Positions 34,957 to 44,521 of a stretch of DNA of 64,000 bases are shown piece after piece. Each line of letters starts with the position of its first letter. Position 1 is the stretch's first letter. This DNA comes from Natronorubrum daqingense. GTDB taxonomy: Archaea > Halobacteriota > Halobacteria > Halobacteriales > Natrialbaceae. The position numbers were made by a program, and so were the translations under genes. Under the pieces are notes generated by a model. It saw only the letters and a program-made list of their open reading frames with translations, was not told the DNA's origin and ran no database searches. The stretch is taken from the NCBI RefSeq assembly GCF_001971705.1, contig NZ_CP019327.1, forward strand, positions 2,294,001 to 2,358,000, given 5' to 3'.

Positions 34957-35392
34957 AGCTGCCCACTGGTCGCGACGGCACCTAAGCGTCGGCCGTGCAT
35001 CCACAGCGAACGCGATGACGGACGCGAACGAAGCATCAAATTATGACGAGAAGCGGGCACGTAACTCGAGCGCATCCGAACACAACCTATCAATTTCGAA
35101 GCTATCATTTGTATCCATCATTTTCTCGACAGCGTGTCGAAATTCCCGCTCGAGTCGCAACTCACCTCCAGTTAATAGCCGTCTGTAACGCCCCAGATAT
35201 CCGTCAAACTACCCGACGAAGAGGTTTCGACCAAAGACTCTCCAAAAACGCTCGTCGACACGGAAGTATACATCACCTAATTGTAAATAACGTTTTGAAC
35301 ACTACAGGTCGAGTTCATCAGATGTTTGAGTTTGAAAGATGTTCGAGTAGAAATCGACTCCCGTCCTCGAAACCGACGACGTTCGCGGCGAG
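34957..35392. other. Intergenic region without a convincing gene
   Basis: About 435 bases. A 135-codon plus-strand frame exists here but runs into the downstream gene on the other strand and has an Arg/Ser/Thr-rich composition unlike the neighbouring proteins. An imperfect 17-base direct repeat (GATGTTTGAGTTTGAAA at 35321-35337 and a variant at 35338-35353) is present. No clear promoter was assigned. Confidence 0.4.
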
Positions 35393-36277
35393 TTACTCGT
35401 CGTCCCAGTCGCCGCTCATCCCGACGCGTTCGCCGTCCGCCCAGACGTAGTATCCCTCGCCAGTCTTCTTACCGAGGTTGCCCGCGCGAACCTTCCGTCG
35501 CAGGGACTGTGGCGGCTTGAATCGCTCGCCGAGTTCCTCGCGGAGGTGTTCGGCGATGTGGAGGCGAACGTCGAGGCCGACGTGGTCGGTCAACTCGAGT
35601 GGCCCCATCGGGTGGCCGTAGCCGATAGACATGCTCTCGTCGATATCTGCGGGACTGGCGACGCCCTGCTCGACCATCCGAATCGCCTCGAGGCCGAGCG
35701 CGATGCCGAGACGCGAGGAGGCGAACCCGGCGGTGTCGCGGACGACGACGTCTTCTTTCTCGAGGTCGCGGACGTAGTCGACGGCGACCGATTCGGTGCG
35801 CTCGTCGGTCTGTTCGGCGATGATGATCTCGACTAAGTCCATGAGGTGCGGTGGATTGAAGAAGTGCAATCCGACGACGCGCTCGGGGTGCTTGAGCACG
35901 CTCCCCATCTCCGTCACCGACATCGAGGAGGTGTTCGAGGCGATGATCGTCTCCTCGCCCGTCGCGGCCTCGATGTCCGTGAAGACGTCCTTCTTGAGAT
36001 CCATGTCCTCCGGGACGGCCTCAATGACGAGGTCCGCGTCCGCGACGGCCGCCTCGAGGTCCGTCGTGCCCGAAATCCGATCGAGGGCCGTCTGCATCTC
36101 GTCTTCCGTGACCTTGTCACGGTCGACGCCACCCTGGAGGTTGGTTCGAATACCCTCAATGCCGTCTTCGACGAACTCCTCCTCGATGTCCCGCAAGATC
36201 ACGTCGTGACCCGCCATTGCGGACACCTGTGCGATACCGTGGCCCATGCTTCCGGCTCCCAGCACTGCGATTTGCAT
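35393..36277 (-). CDS. 3-hydroxyacyl-CoA dehydrogenase (short form)
   Basis: The protein has 294 residues, the usual length of 3-hydroxybutyryl-CoA dehydrogenases. It begins MQIAVLGAGSMGHGIAQVSAM (NAD fold). EAVPEDMDLKKDVF, SNTSSMSVTEM and GLHFFNPPHLMDLVE with the catalytic His are followed by the helical domain IGYGHPMGPLELTDHVGLDV. It oxidises the beta-hydroxyl in fatty acid oxidation or works in reverse in butyryl chemistry. The frame's longer start at 36469 lacks similarity. Confidence 0.93.
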   Translation of the reverse strand: MQIAVLGAGSMGHGIAQVSAMAGHDVILRDIEEEFVEDGIEGIRTNLQGGVDRDKVTEDEMQTALDRISGTTDLEAAVADADLVIEAVPEDMDLKKDVFTDIEAATGEETIIASNTSSMSVTEMGSVLKHPERVVGLHFFNPPHLMDLVEIIIAEQTDERTESVAVDYVRDLEKEDVVVRDTAGFASSRLGIALGLEAIRMVEQGVASPADIDESMSIGYGHPMGPLELTDHVGLDVRLHIAEHLREELGERFKPPQSLRRKVRAGNLGKKTGEGYYVWADGERVGMSGDWDDE

Positions 36278-36468
36278 GTGCGTGTCGACTCGAGTCGCAA
36301 GCAAAAACGTTCCTCTCTCGAGACGAGTGGCAACGTTCGCCCGAACGATTGAAACGAAATCGACGCGTGGGAACGCGAGGTGACGAGCGATGACGGGAAG
36401 CGGTGACGCAGTGGCTGAAGGGAACCGACATCGAAACACGAACGTTCTGAGTCCCTCTGGGCCCAGCA

Positions 36469-36474
36469 TTATAC
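36469..36474 (+). promoter_or_regulatory. TATA box of the metallophosphoesterase gene
   Basis: TTATAC at 36469-36474 lies 25-30 bases before ATG 36499, typical of a leaderless haloarchaeal transcript. Confidence 0.6.
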
Positions 36475-36498
36475 GTATTCGAGGTGGATAGCTGACCG

Positions 36499-37857
36499 AT
36501 GGACGAACACGACGGGTCGGGGGTAGATCACGACGACAGCCCGGTCTACTACGTGATCAGCGATCTCCACATCGGCGGCGACGAACAGTTAGGGCAGATC
36601 GATTTTTTAGCGGAGTTGCTCGCGTTTCTCGAGCGCCTGGAGACGACCGACGAAAATGCCGAATTGGTGATCAACGGCGACGCCTTCGGCCTGTGGGAGT
36701 TCACCGAGGTCCGCGGGTTGGCGAAATTCGACGTCCTCCTCGAGCGCTACCCCGAACTGTTCGAGCAGTTGCGCGCGACCGGCGACTCGATCCCGATCAC
36801 GCTCTTGCCGGGCAATCACGACAGCGAACTCGCGGCCTACGACGAGTACGTCGAGCGATTGGCCGAGTACAACGTCGACCTCGTGCAAGCCGAGTCGATC
36901 ACTCGCCCGGTTGGTGATCGAACGATCTGGTTCGAACACGGTCACCAGCAAGATTCCAACAATCGATTCGAGGACTTCGGCAATCCCTACGAGAGACCCC
37001 TCGGCTACTACTACAACACCCTCGTGACGAGTCGCGCGGGCCAACTCTCGGATCGGGGCCGGTTCAACTGGCTGAAAGACGTGCAGGCGATTACGCCCAC
37101 CGAACGGGTGCCTCGTTGGCTCCTCTCGAAGTACTTCTACCGAGAGATGAATCCCCTCTTGCGATACGCCGCGATCCCGTTTTTGCTGTTGTTCAACGTG
37201 AGCGTTGTACTGGCGGTGCTTGCAGGGCTGGACGTCGCCGGCGTCTGGCGGATGCCGGTCGAGCGAACGGACGCCGTGCTCACCCAGCTCGGATTCGTGG
37301 GGGAAGCCGTTCACTTCCTCCTCGTCGTCAATGCGGCGATTGCCGGTGTCCTCCTTCTCGCAGCCGTTCCGATTTACTTCATCCTCCGCGACTTCGGGAA
37401 GACCGTCGATCGATTCGGCGTCCTCGAGACCGATCTCACCGTCGACCCCGACGAGCCCTACGAGCGGGCCGCCCGCGAGGTCTTCGCCGACAGGCCCGAG
37501 ACGGCGGTGTTCTGCTACGGACACACGCACCGCCCGCTGGTGCGCGAGGTCGACGAGCGGGTGCTCGTCAACACCGGAACGTGGCTCAAACGGCTTCATC
37601 GACGGGACGTGGTCACCGGGGTGCTCCCACCGGTGTTCTACCCGTCGTATCAACTCTGCGCCGTCCGGATTTCGGCCGTTCCGGAGGGCGTCGCCGTGGA
37701 GTACGAAGAGATCGAGAAAGCGAGTCCGAGTTCGGATGAAGTCACCCGCACCGAACGCCTGCTGACGCTGGGCCAGGCTCCGCCGCCAGCGCTTCCCGAT
37801 CGGACGCTCGTTACGGCCGACGGTCCGAAATCATCAACCGAGATCCCGAACGACTGA
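36499..37857 (+). CDS. Membrane-associated metallophosphoesterase (UDP-2,3-diacylglucosamine hydrolase-like fold)
   Basis: The protein has 452 residues. Metal-binding motifs are SDLHIGG near 21, NGDAFGLWE near 60, LPGNHDS near 102, EHGHQQD near 148 and YGHTHRP near 344. Two hydrophobic segments lie at about 212-236 and 262-290 in the middle of the fold, an unusual insertion that would anchor the enzyme to the membrane. It may cleave a phosphodiester or pyrophosphate bond in a lipid-linked compound. Its stop codon is inside a tandem repeat. Confidence 0.85.
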   Translation: MDEHDGSGVDHDDSPVYYVISDLHIGGDEQLGQIDFLAELLAFLERLETTDENAELVINGDAFGLWEFTEVRGLAKFDVLLERYPELFEQLRATGDSIPITLLPGNHDSELAAYDEYVERLAEYNVDLVQAESITRPVGDRTIWFEHGHQQDSNNRFEDFGNPYERPLGYYYNTLVTSRAGQLSDRGRFNWLKDVQAITPTERVPRWLLSKYFYREMNPLLRYAAIPFLLLFNVSVVLAVLAGLDVAGVWRMPVERTDAVLTQLGFVGEAVHFLLVVNAAIAGVLLLAAVPIYFILRDFGKTVDRFGVLETDLTVDPDEPYERAAREVFADRPETAVFCYGHTHRPLVREVDERVLVNTGTWLKRLHRRDVVTGVLPPVFYPSYQLCAVRISAVPEGVAVEYEEIEKASPSSDEVTRTERLLTLGQAPPPALPDRTLVTADGPKSSTEIPND

Positions 37858-37910
37858 TTCGTCGAGATCCGAACGATTGACTCGTCGAAACGATGCGCGA
37901 CTGACTCGTC
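37840..37910. repeat. 23/24-bp imperfect tandem repeat spanning the metallophosphoesterase stop codon
   Basis: Three units at 37840-37863, 37864-37886 and 37887-37910 share GA-ATCCGAACGA-TGA-TCGTC with few changes. The first contains the TGA stop (37855-37857). The copies continue into the promoter-side gap of the thiolase gene. Confidence 0.75.
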
Positions 37911-37941
37911 TGAGAGCCCCACTCGGCGTCGACAAACGGAG

Positions 37942-37950
37942 TTACTTTAC
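37942..37950 (+). promoter_or_regulatory. TATA-like element of the thiolase gene
   Basis: TTACTTTAC at 37942-37950 is 28-36 bases before ATG 37978. Confidence 0.45.
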
Positions 37951-37977
37951 CGACCGAGTGCGAGTCAATCAGTATCA

Positions 37978-39120
37978 ATGAGCGATCAGCAACCAGTCAT
38001 CGTGCAGGCGTGTCGAACCCCACAGGGCAAACACGGCGGTGTCTTCGCCGACACCGGCAGCGAGGAACTCTCCGTTCCGCTCGTCAATACGATGCTCGAG
38101 CGAAGCGGACTCACGGGCGACGACGTCGACGACGTTCGCTGGGGCTGTGCGAAGCAAGTCGACGAGCAGAGTAACAACATCGCCCGCGTCATCGCCCTTC
38201 TCTCGGAACTCGGCGAGAACGTGCCGGGGACCACCATCGACCGACTCTGTGCCTCCTCTGCCGAAGCGATCATGAGTGCGAGTGACGCCATCCGCGCCGG
38301 CCAACGCGAGGTGATCGTCGCCGGCGGCGTCGAGAACATGTCCCGGACCGAGCGCCGAAAGGGAATCGACGCCTACGACGGGATCGCAGAACAGTACGAC
38401 GCGGCCGGCCTCGCGATGGGCCAGACCGCAGAGAAGGTCGCCCGCGAGTACGACATCTCTCGAGAGCGCCAGGACGCCTACGGCGCGCGCAGTCAGCAAC
38501 GTGCAGTCGAAGCCACCGAGGCGGGCAAGTTCGACGACGAAATCGTTCCCATCGACACGGGGGAGCAGGTCGTCGAGGAAGACGAGGGGCTGCGTCCGGG
38601 CACCACGAAAGAGAAGATCAGCGGCCTTCCACCAGCCTTCGAGGAAGACGGCACCGTCACCGCGGCCAACGCCTCGCAGGTCTCCGACGGTGCAGCGGCC
38701 GTCCTCGTCACGAGTCGCGAATTCGCCGAGGAACGCGGCCTCGAGATCCGCGCCGAAATCGAAGACCACAACGTCGCCGGCGTCGATCCGACGGTGATGG
38801 GAATCGGCCCCGCCCCCGCCGTTTACGGCCTCTGGGAGCGAAACGGCCGCTCAGCCGAGGCGTACGACCTCGTCGAACTCAACGAAGCCTTCGCCAGCCA
38901 GACGCTGTACTGTCAGGACGAACTCGGCTTCGACGACGACATCTTCAACGTCAACGGCGGCGCGATCGCCATCGGTCACCCGCTCGGCGCCTCCGGCGCG
39001 CGCCTCCCCGTCTCGCTCATCCACGAACTCGAGCGCCAGGGCGGCGGACTCGGCCTGGCGACGATGTGCGTCGGGTACGGACAAGGAGCGGCCGTGGAGT
39101 TCCGCGTTCCCGAGCAGTAA
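37978..39120 (+). CDS. Acetyl-CoA C-acyltransferase (thiolase)
   Basis: The protein has 380 residues. The nucleophilic Cys is in TIDRLCASSAEAIMSAS at about 91. GGVENMSR, then NEAFASQ, GGAIAIGHPLGASGAR with the catalytic His, and CVGYGQGAAVEFR with the second Cys near the C-terminus complete the active site. It cleaves 3-oxoacyl-CoA or condenses acetyl-CoA units. It stands beside 3-hydroxyacyl-CoA dehydrogenase and acyl-CoA dehydrogenase genes, so a beta-oxidation role is likely. Confidence 0.95.
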   Translation: MSDQQPVIVQACRTPQGKHGGVFADTGSEELSVPLVNTMLERSGLTGDDVDDVRWGCAKQVDEQSNNIARVIALLSELGENVPGTTIDRLCASSAEAIMSASDAIRAGQREVIVAGGVENMSRTERRKGIDAYDGIAEQYDAAGLAMGQTAEKVAREYDISRERQDAYGARSQQRAVEATEAGKFDDEIVPIDTGEQVVEEDEGLRPGTTKEKISGLPPAFEEDGTVTAANASQVSDGAAAVLVTSREFAEERGLEIRAEIEDHNVAGVDPTVMGIGPAPAVYGLWERNGRSAEAYDLVELNEAFASQTLYCQDELGFDDDIFNVNGGAIAIGHPLGASGARLPVSLIHELERQGGGLGLATMCVGYGQGAAVEFRVPEQ

Positions 39121-39228
39121 TCCAGGGTCGGTCAGCGTTTGCGATTCGTGTGACTCGCGGCCTCCGACACTCCATCCGGAAAAAACAGGAGTCGAAAACG
39201 ACAGAAGAGAGGGGGATCGAGATCCGCT

Positions 39229-40368
39229 CTAGAGGATCTGGTCGGCGATGATGTTCTTTTGAATCTCGCTCGTTCCCTCGTAGATCTTCGTGATGCGGGC
39301 GTCGCGGTAGTAGCGCTCGGCCGGGTAGTCCGTGACGTAGCCCGAGCCGCCGTGGACCTGGATACCTTCGTCGGCGACCTCGACAGAGATTTCGGAGGCG
39401 AATAGCTTCGCCATGCTCGAGTACTGCGCGGCGACGTCCTGGTTGTTCTTCTCGACCTGGCTGGCGGCACGGTAAGTCAGCGAGCGAGCGGCCTCGACTT
39501 TCGTCGCCATCTCGGCGAGTTTGTGTTCGATCGCCTGGAACTCCTTGATCTTCTGGTCGAACTGCTCGCGTTCGTTCGCGTACTCGATTGCGGCGTCGAG
39601 TGCACCCTGTGCGGCACCGACGGCCTGTGCGGCGACGCTGGTTCGGCCAGCGGCGAAGAACTCCATCAGCTGGTAGAAGCCCTTGTCGACTTCGCCGATA
39701 ACGTTCTCCTCTGGGATGTGAACGTCGTCGATGACGACCTCGGCGAGGTCGGAGGCGCGGATGCCGAGTTTGTTGGAGATCTTGTCGGTCGAAATGCCAT
39801 CACGGTCCATCTCGACGAGGAATGCGGTGATGCCGCGGTGACCCTCGTCGGGGCTCGTTTTAGCCATCAGGACGCCGACGTCTGCGACGGTACCGTTCGT
39901 GATCCACATCTTGTTGCCGTTCAAGACGTACTCGTCACCGTCCTTCTCGGCGACCGTCTCGATGCCGGCGACGTTCGAGCCGTGTGCTGGCTCGGAGATC
40001 ATGGAACAGGAAGCCGTTTCGCCGTTGGCGATTTTGGGGAGCCACTCCTCTTTCATCCACTCGTCGCCGAACTCGATGATCATGTTCGTCCCGAAGCCGG
40101 CGGAACCGACGGCCGAACCGATACCCGGATCGGCGCGCCAGAGCTCTTCGGTGACGATCGTACTCGAGATTTTGTCCATGCCAGCGCCGCCGTAGTCGAT
40201 CGGAATACCGGGGGCGACGAAGTCGTACTCCGCGGCCGTTTTGCGGATCTCTTCTGGATACTTGTGCTCGCGGTCGTGTTCCTCGGCGACCGGTTTCATC
40301 TCGTTTTCGCCGAAGTCACGGACGGCGTCGCGAATCGCTTCGTGTTCGGCCGACAGCGTGAATGCCAT
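39229..40368 (-). CDS. Acyl-CoA dehydrogenase
   Basis: The protein has 379 residues. CSMISEPAHGSNVAGIET and MWITNGTVADV are the FAD/substrate strands, and the catalytic Glu is in KIYEGTSEIQKNIIADQIL at the C-terminus. It is a standard short/medium-chain enzyme that donates electrons to an electron-transferring flavoprotein. The gene has a free-standing start at ATG 40368. Confidence 0.95.
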   Translation of the reverse strand: MAFTLSAEHEAIRDAVRDFGENEMKPVAEEHDREHKYPEEIRKTAAEYDFVAPGIPIDYGGAGMDKISSTIVTEELWRADPGIGSAVGSAGFGTNMIIEFGDEWMKEEWLPKIANGETASCSMISEPAHGSNVAGIETVAEKDGDEYVLNGNKMWITNGTVADVGVLMAKTSPDEGHRGITAFLVEMDRDGISTDKISNKLGIRASDLAEVVIDDVHIPEENVIGEVDKGFYQLMEFFAAGRTSVAAQAVGAAQGALDAAIEYANEREQFDQKIKEFQAIEHKLAEMATKVEAARSLTYRAASQVEKNNQDVAAQYSSMAKLFASEISVEVADEGIQVHGGSGYVTDYPAERYYRDARITKIYEGTSEIQKNIIADQIL

Positions 40369-40679
40369 ACGTGACGATTGTGGTCAGGTACCAAAATAGC
40401 TTCGATCCATTCAACAGTTGCAACCGATCTCGTATCGATACCGAACGTTGTAAAGATATTCGACACGAACGACGCGTATTACATCTGAGTGCTTTTCGAC
40501 GAATTTCGTCGCATATACCCAATGCTTCGGCCCTTCAACCGACTAGTGGGGTGCGCTGGTTTCCAGATCGAACGGTCGACGGACGAGCACTCTCCGCCCG
40601 ATACTTTACAACGGTAATCTCCATAGACGCTATATTCGAGCGTCGTGCTGGCGGCGCAAATCGTTTCGAACGGGGGATC
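40369..40679. other. Intergenic region without a gene
   Basis: About 310 bases between the acyl-CoA dehydrogenase start and the acyl-CoA ligase stop. A moderately AT-rich stretch at 40377-40450 likely contains the promoter of the dehydrogenase. No other feature was seen. Confidence 0.4.
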
Positions 40680-42251
40680 TCACTCCTGCTCTCGGATCTT
40701 GAACTTCTGGACCTTCCCCGTCGTTGTTCGCGGGAGTTCCTCGACGAACTCGACCTCGCGAGGGTGTTTGTACGCAGCCATGTGCTCGAGACAGTAGTCT
40801 TTGATGTCTTCGGACGTGGCATCCGCGTCCGGAGTCGGGACGACGAGCGCCTGGACGGTCTCGCCGCGCCGGTCGTCCGGAACGCCGACGACGGCCGCGT
40901 CCGCGATATCTTCGTGTTCGAAGAGAAGTTCTTCGACTTCCCGCGGGTAGACGTTGTAGCCGCCGGTGACGATCATGTGCTTCTCACGGTCGACGACGAA
41001 GAAGAAGTCGTCCTCGTCCCAGTAGCCGATGTCGCCGGTGTGGAACCAGGTCGTCCCGTCTTCTTCGGTGAACACCTCGTCGTTCGCCTCGGGCAGTTCG
41101 TAGTAGCCCTGCATGACGTTCGGACCCGAGATGACGAGTTCGCCCGTGATCTCGTGGAGGTCGGCTTCTTCTTCGTCGATCGGCCCCTCCTCGACGCGCG
41201 GAACCGTCTCGAAGTCGTCAGTGACAACCTTCGCCTCGACGCTGGTGTCGCCGGGACCCTCGAGGGGTGTTCCGATACTGCCCTTTCGGCGCGCACCCTT
41301 TCGGTTCGCGTGCGTGACCGGACTGGTTTCCGTCAGGCCGTAGCCCTCGTAGAGTTCGACGCCGTAGAGATCCTCGAAGCGCTCGAGGACCTCGAGGGGC
41401 AGACTGGAGCCGCCGGAGTTGACGAACCGGAGCGCCTCGAGTTCGTACTCCGCGGCGTCGGGCTGGTTGATCATATCGTTGAACATCGCCGGCACGCCGA
41501 ACATGATGGAGAGGTCTTCTTCCTCGATCAGGTCCATCACGGTCGGTGCGTCCCACTCGGGGATCGGATAGTAGGCACCGCCGCTGTACATCGCTCCGTT
41601 CATCACGACGGACATGCCGTAGATGTGGAACAGCGGGAGGGTACCGACGAGACGATCGGACGCCTGGAAGCCGCCGTGTGGCACGTCGGCGTTGGCTTCG
41701 GTCGTCCAGCGGATGTTGTTGTGAGTGAGGAGGACGCCCTTCGGGGTCCCAGTCGTCCCCGACGTGTAGGGCTGGACTGCCACGTCGTCGTCCGCGCGGT
41801 CGACGACACCCACAGTGTCGTCCGCGAGGAACTCGTCGAAGGCGGTTGCACCCTCGACAGCGCCACCAACGCTGATGACCTGCTCGACGTCTGTGTCCTC
41901 GAGTACCTCGACGACGTTCGGGACGTTGTCAGCCAGGGAGACGACCGCCTTCGCCCCGCTGTCGTCCAGCAGGTGACCGATCTCGCGGGCCTTGTACTGG
42001 GGGTTCATCGGGACGACGATGGCGCCGGCACGCAGCGTACCGTAGAACGCGGTCACGAACTGCGGGAGATTTGGGAGGTAGATGCCGACGCGGTCGTTCT
42101 CGCCGATGCCACGAGAGTGCAGCGCCTGCGCGAACTGGCCGGCACGAGTCCAGAACTGCTCGTAGGTGAGTTCCGTCCCCTCGTAGACGATTGCGGGAGA
42201 ATCGGGGTTCGATTCGACGGTCTCGGCGACAGTCGTAACGAGATTGGTCAT
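40680..42251 (-). CDS. AMP-forming acyl-CoA synthetase/ligase
   Basis: The protein has 523 residues. The ATP loop YTSGTTGTPKGVLLTH, YEGYGLTETSPVTH, HTGDIGYWDEDDFFFVVDREKHMIVTGGYNVYPREVEELL and the catalytic Lys motif RTTTGKVQKFKIREQE are in order. It activates a carboxylic acid as the CoA thioester. The class includes medium/long-chain fatty acid and aromatic acid ligases. ATG 42251 (MTNLVTTVAET) was chosen. Confidence 0.93.
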   Translation of the reverse strand: MTNLVTTVAETVESNPDSPAIVYEGTELTYEQFWTRAGQFAQALHSRGIGENDRVGIYLPNLPQFVTAFYGTLRAGAIVVPMNPQYKAREIGHLLDDSGAKAVVSLADNVPNVVEVLEDTDVEQVISVGGAVEGATAFDEFLADDTVGVVDRADDDVAVQPYTSGTTGTPKGVLLTHNNIRWTTEANADVPHGGFQASDRLVGTLPLFHIYGMSVVMNGAMYSGGAYYPIPEWDAPTVMDLIEEEDLSIMFGVPAMFNDMINQPDAAEYELEALRFVNSGGSSLPLEVLERFEDLYGVELYEGYGLTETSPVTHANRKGARRKGSIGTPLEGPGDTSVEAKVVTDDFETVPRVEEGPIDEEEADLHEITGELVISGPNVMQGYYELPEANDEVFTEEDGTTWFHTGDIGYWDEDDFFFVVDREKHMIVTGGYNVYPREVEELLFEHEDIADAAVVGVPDDRRGETVQALVVPTPDADATSEDIKDYCLEHMAAYKHPREVEFVEELPRTTTGKVQKFKIREQE

Positions 42252-42343
42252 TCGCTTGTTCGTGGATTGGCTGAGCACTACTAAAGGATTCCTGTCCGGG
42301 TCGGTCCCTCAGCGTCGATGACGAAGACGGTGAACTCGAGACG

Positions 42344-44506
42344 TTAGTCCGACGTCGGGCTCGCCTCGGTGTGGGAATCGTCGTAGCCGATGACAGTCTT
42401 AGCGTAGCCGAGCGCAGCCACGATTGCCGCCGCCGCGACGACCTGAAGGACGACGCTGACGAGCGATCCGAACATCGCGACGAACGCTGCGACGACGTAG
42501 AAGCCACGAACCGGATACGAGAGGTTTCGTGCGCCGTCGAAGCCGATGGTCGCCACGATGAGTGCGACCGTTCCGGCGAGGACGACGGGGAACGCGAGCA
42601 GCGTCTCCTGGGACCAGTAGATGAGGCTGTCGTTCACGACGAATGCAAACGGAATCACGAAGCCGGGTGCCCCGATCCGGAGCGCCTGGAGACAGGCTTT
42701 GACGAAGCTCGTGCCGGCGATTCGGGCACCGATCGCGACCGAAATTGCAACCGGCGGCGTGATCGCAGAGAGCATCGCGAAGTAGAAGACGAACATGTGC
42801 GAGGCGATCTCGGGGACGCCCATCTCGGTGACGCCGGGGACGACGAGCACGACGACGAGCACGTACGCCGCCGGCGTCGGCATTCCGAGACCGAACAGGA
42901 TGCTCGCGATCATCGCGAGGAACAGGACAACGAAGAGCATGCCGCCGCCGATCCCGAGGATGGACGTACTGACTCGCGGCGCGAGCCCCGTGAACGTCAG
43001 CATCTCGATGATAACGCCCATCGCGGCCAGCACGCCCACGAGCGGCGCCATCTCGAGGCCACCGCGACGAAGGGCGAGTGCGATCTGCTCGAAAACGCGA
43101 TAACACTCTTTGAATGCCCACGCGACACCGGATTTTACCGAGGTCGGACCGGAGTCGGCGCGTGAGGCCTCGAGTGCGTCGACGACGACGAGTTTCAGAC
43201 TACCGACGACGAAGATCGTGATGATCGTGTACAGTCCGGCGGTGAGCGGCGTATACCGAAGCCAGATGAGCGTGACGAGGAGCACACCGAGTGGCACGGC
43301 GAAGTGGATGCCGTTCAACAGGAGTCGCCAGTCGAACGAACCGACGTTCGGCGAGGTCCAGCCGAACTTCAAGACGGCGAAGTGAATGCCGATACCGACG
43401 CTCAGGTAGAACAACACGGCCGGAATAATGCCTGCCTGCACGATCTCGAGGTAGCTGACGCCGATGAAGTCGGCCATGAGGAACGCGGCGACGCCCATCA
43501 CCGGCGGGAGCATCTGGCCGCCGGCGGAGGCGACCGACTCGATCGCGGCGGAGAAGTCGTCGCGGATTCCCTGATCCTGCATCATCGGGATCGTGAAGCT
43601 ACCAGTCGTGGCGGTGTTCGCCGCGGCGCTACCGGTGATCGATCCCATCACCATACTGGCGATGACGGCGATCTGCACGACTCCCGTCTTGAGCGTCTTC
43701 CCCAGTTCCCGACCGACCTCGAGGACGAAGTCCATCAGGCCGTAGGCTTTGGCGATGCCGGCGAACATGATGAAGATCGCGACCCACGTCGAGCCGATCC
43801 CCATCAGCGTGTCGTGGTAGACGCCCGTGAGCTCGATGGCGCCTTCCCTGGTGATCCGCGTCCAGTCGTAGCCGATGTGCTGGAGCACGCCGGGCAGGTA
43901 CATCGCGAACGCCGTGTGTGCGTAGGCGATCGAAGCCACCGTAACGGCGGCGATGATGTTCCCGAACGCGCGGCGAGTCGCGTCGATTGCCAGCGCGATC
44001 AACACGACGCCGACGACGAGGTCCATCTGGGTGTGACCCGCGAGGTGGACGTCCTGATGCAGCCGCTGGAAGTTGAGTTCGACGTAGGCCGTCGCGGCGA
44101 GTGCCAACACCGCCGAGGCGAGTGCGATGTACGGGTCGATACGGTCGTAGCCCTCCCGAATCCGGGCGAACAGGCCGCGATTCGACACGCTGGTGGGCCC
44201 AGAGGCGTTCATCGCCGCCGGATCGGGAGTCGCTTGTTCGGCCGACTCCGCCTCCTCGTAGCGCGTTCGGACCACGTCGAGGTAGTACAACGCGAGGCCT
44301 AATCCGAGGAAGACGTTCGAGAACCGCAGACGCATCCACATCAGCGAGTACGCGTAGTAGATCGTCCAGACGGTGAACGTGATCGCGAGCAGCGTGACCA
44401 GTGCGTTGAGGACGACCAGCGGCGTGAGTCGTCTCGGAACCCGCTCGGCGACGAACGTGGGCATTCGGGCAGCGAATCGATCGGCGTAAGGTATTGTTCG
44501 TTCCAT
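42344..44506 (-). CDS. TRAP transporter fused permease (DctQM type)
   Basis: The protein has 720 residues with around 18 hydrophobic segments. The small DctQ-like part is followed by the DctM-like channel: GIGSTWVAIFIMFAGIAKAYGLMDF, ASMVMGSITGSAAANTATTGSFTIPMM and SAGGQMLPPVMGVAAFLMADF, and a second half beginning LFGLGMPTPAAYVLVVVLV with ITPPVAISVAIGARIAG. Fused permeases of this kind work with TAXI-family binding proteins and use an ion gradient. The TAXI gene directly upstream is disrupted. Confidence 0.94.
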   Translation of the reverse strand: MERTIPYADRFAARMPTFVAERVPRRLTPLVVLNALVTLLAITFTVWTIYYAYSLMWMRLRFSNVFLGLGLALYYLDVVRTRYEEAESAEQATPDPAAMNASGPTSVSNRGLFARIREGYDRIDPYIALASAVLALAATAYVELNFQRLHQDVHLAGHTQMDLVVGVVLIALAIDATRRAFGNIIAAVTVASIAYAHTAFAMYLPGVLQHIGYDWTRITREGAIELTGVYHDTLMGIGSTWVAIFIMFAGIAKAYGLMDFVLEVGRELGKTLKTGVVQIAVIASMVMGSITGSAAANTATTGSFTIPMMQDQGIRDDFSAAIESVASAGGQMLPPVMGVAAFLMADFIGVSYLEIVQAGIIPAVLFYLSVGIGIHFAVLKFGWTSPNVGSFDWRLLLNGIHFAVPLGVLLVTLIWLRYTPLTAGLYTIITIFVVGSLKLVVVDALEASRADSGPTSVKSGVAWAFKECYRVFEQIALALRRGGLEMAPLVGVLAAMGVIIEMLTFTGLAPRVSTSILGIGGGMLFVVLFLAMIASILFGLGMPTPAAYVLVVVLVVPGVTEMGVPEIASHMFVFYFAMLSAITPPVAISVAIGARIAGTSFVKACLQALRIGAPGFVIPFAFVVNDSLIYWSQETLLAFPVVLAGTVALIVATIGFDGARNLSYPVRGFYVVAAFVAMFGSLVSVVLQVVAAAAIVAALGYAKTVIGYDDSHTEASPTSD

Positions 44507-44521
44507 TAGTGCTCAACTCGG

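Noticed and set aside
35043-35450. Plus-strand 135-codon frame
   Set aside because: Composition is Arg/Ser/Thr-rich rather than acidic and it overlaps the end of the hydroxyacyl-CoA dehydrogenase gene on the other strand.
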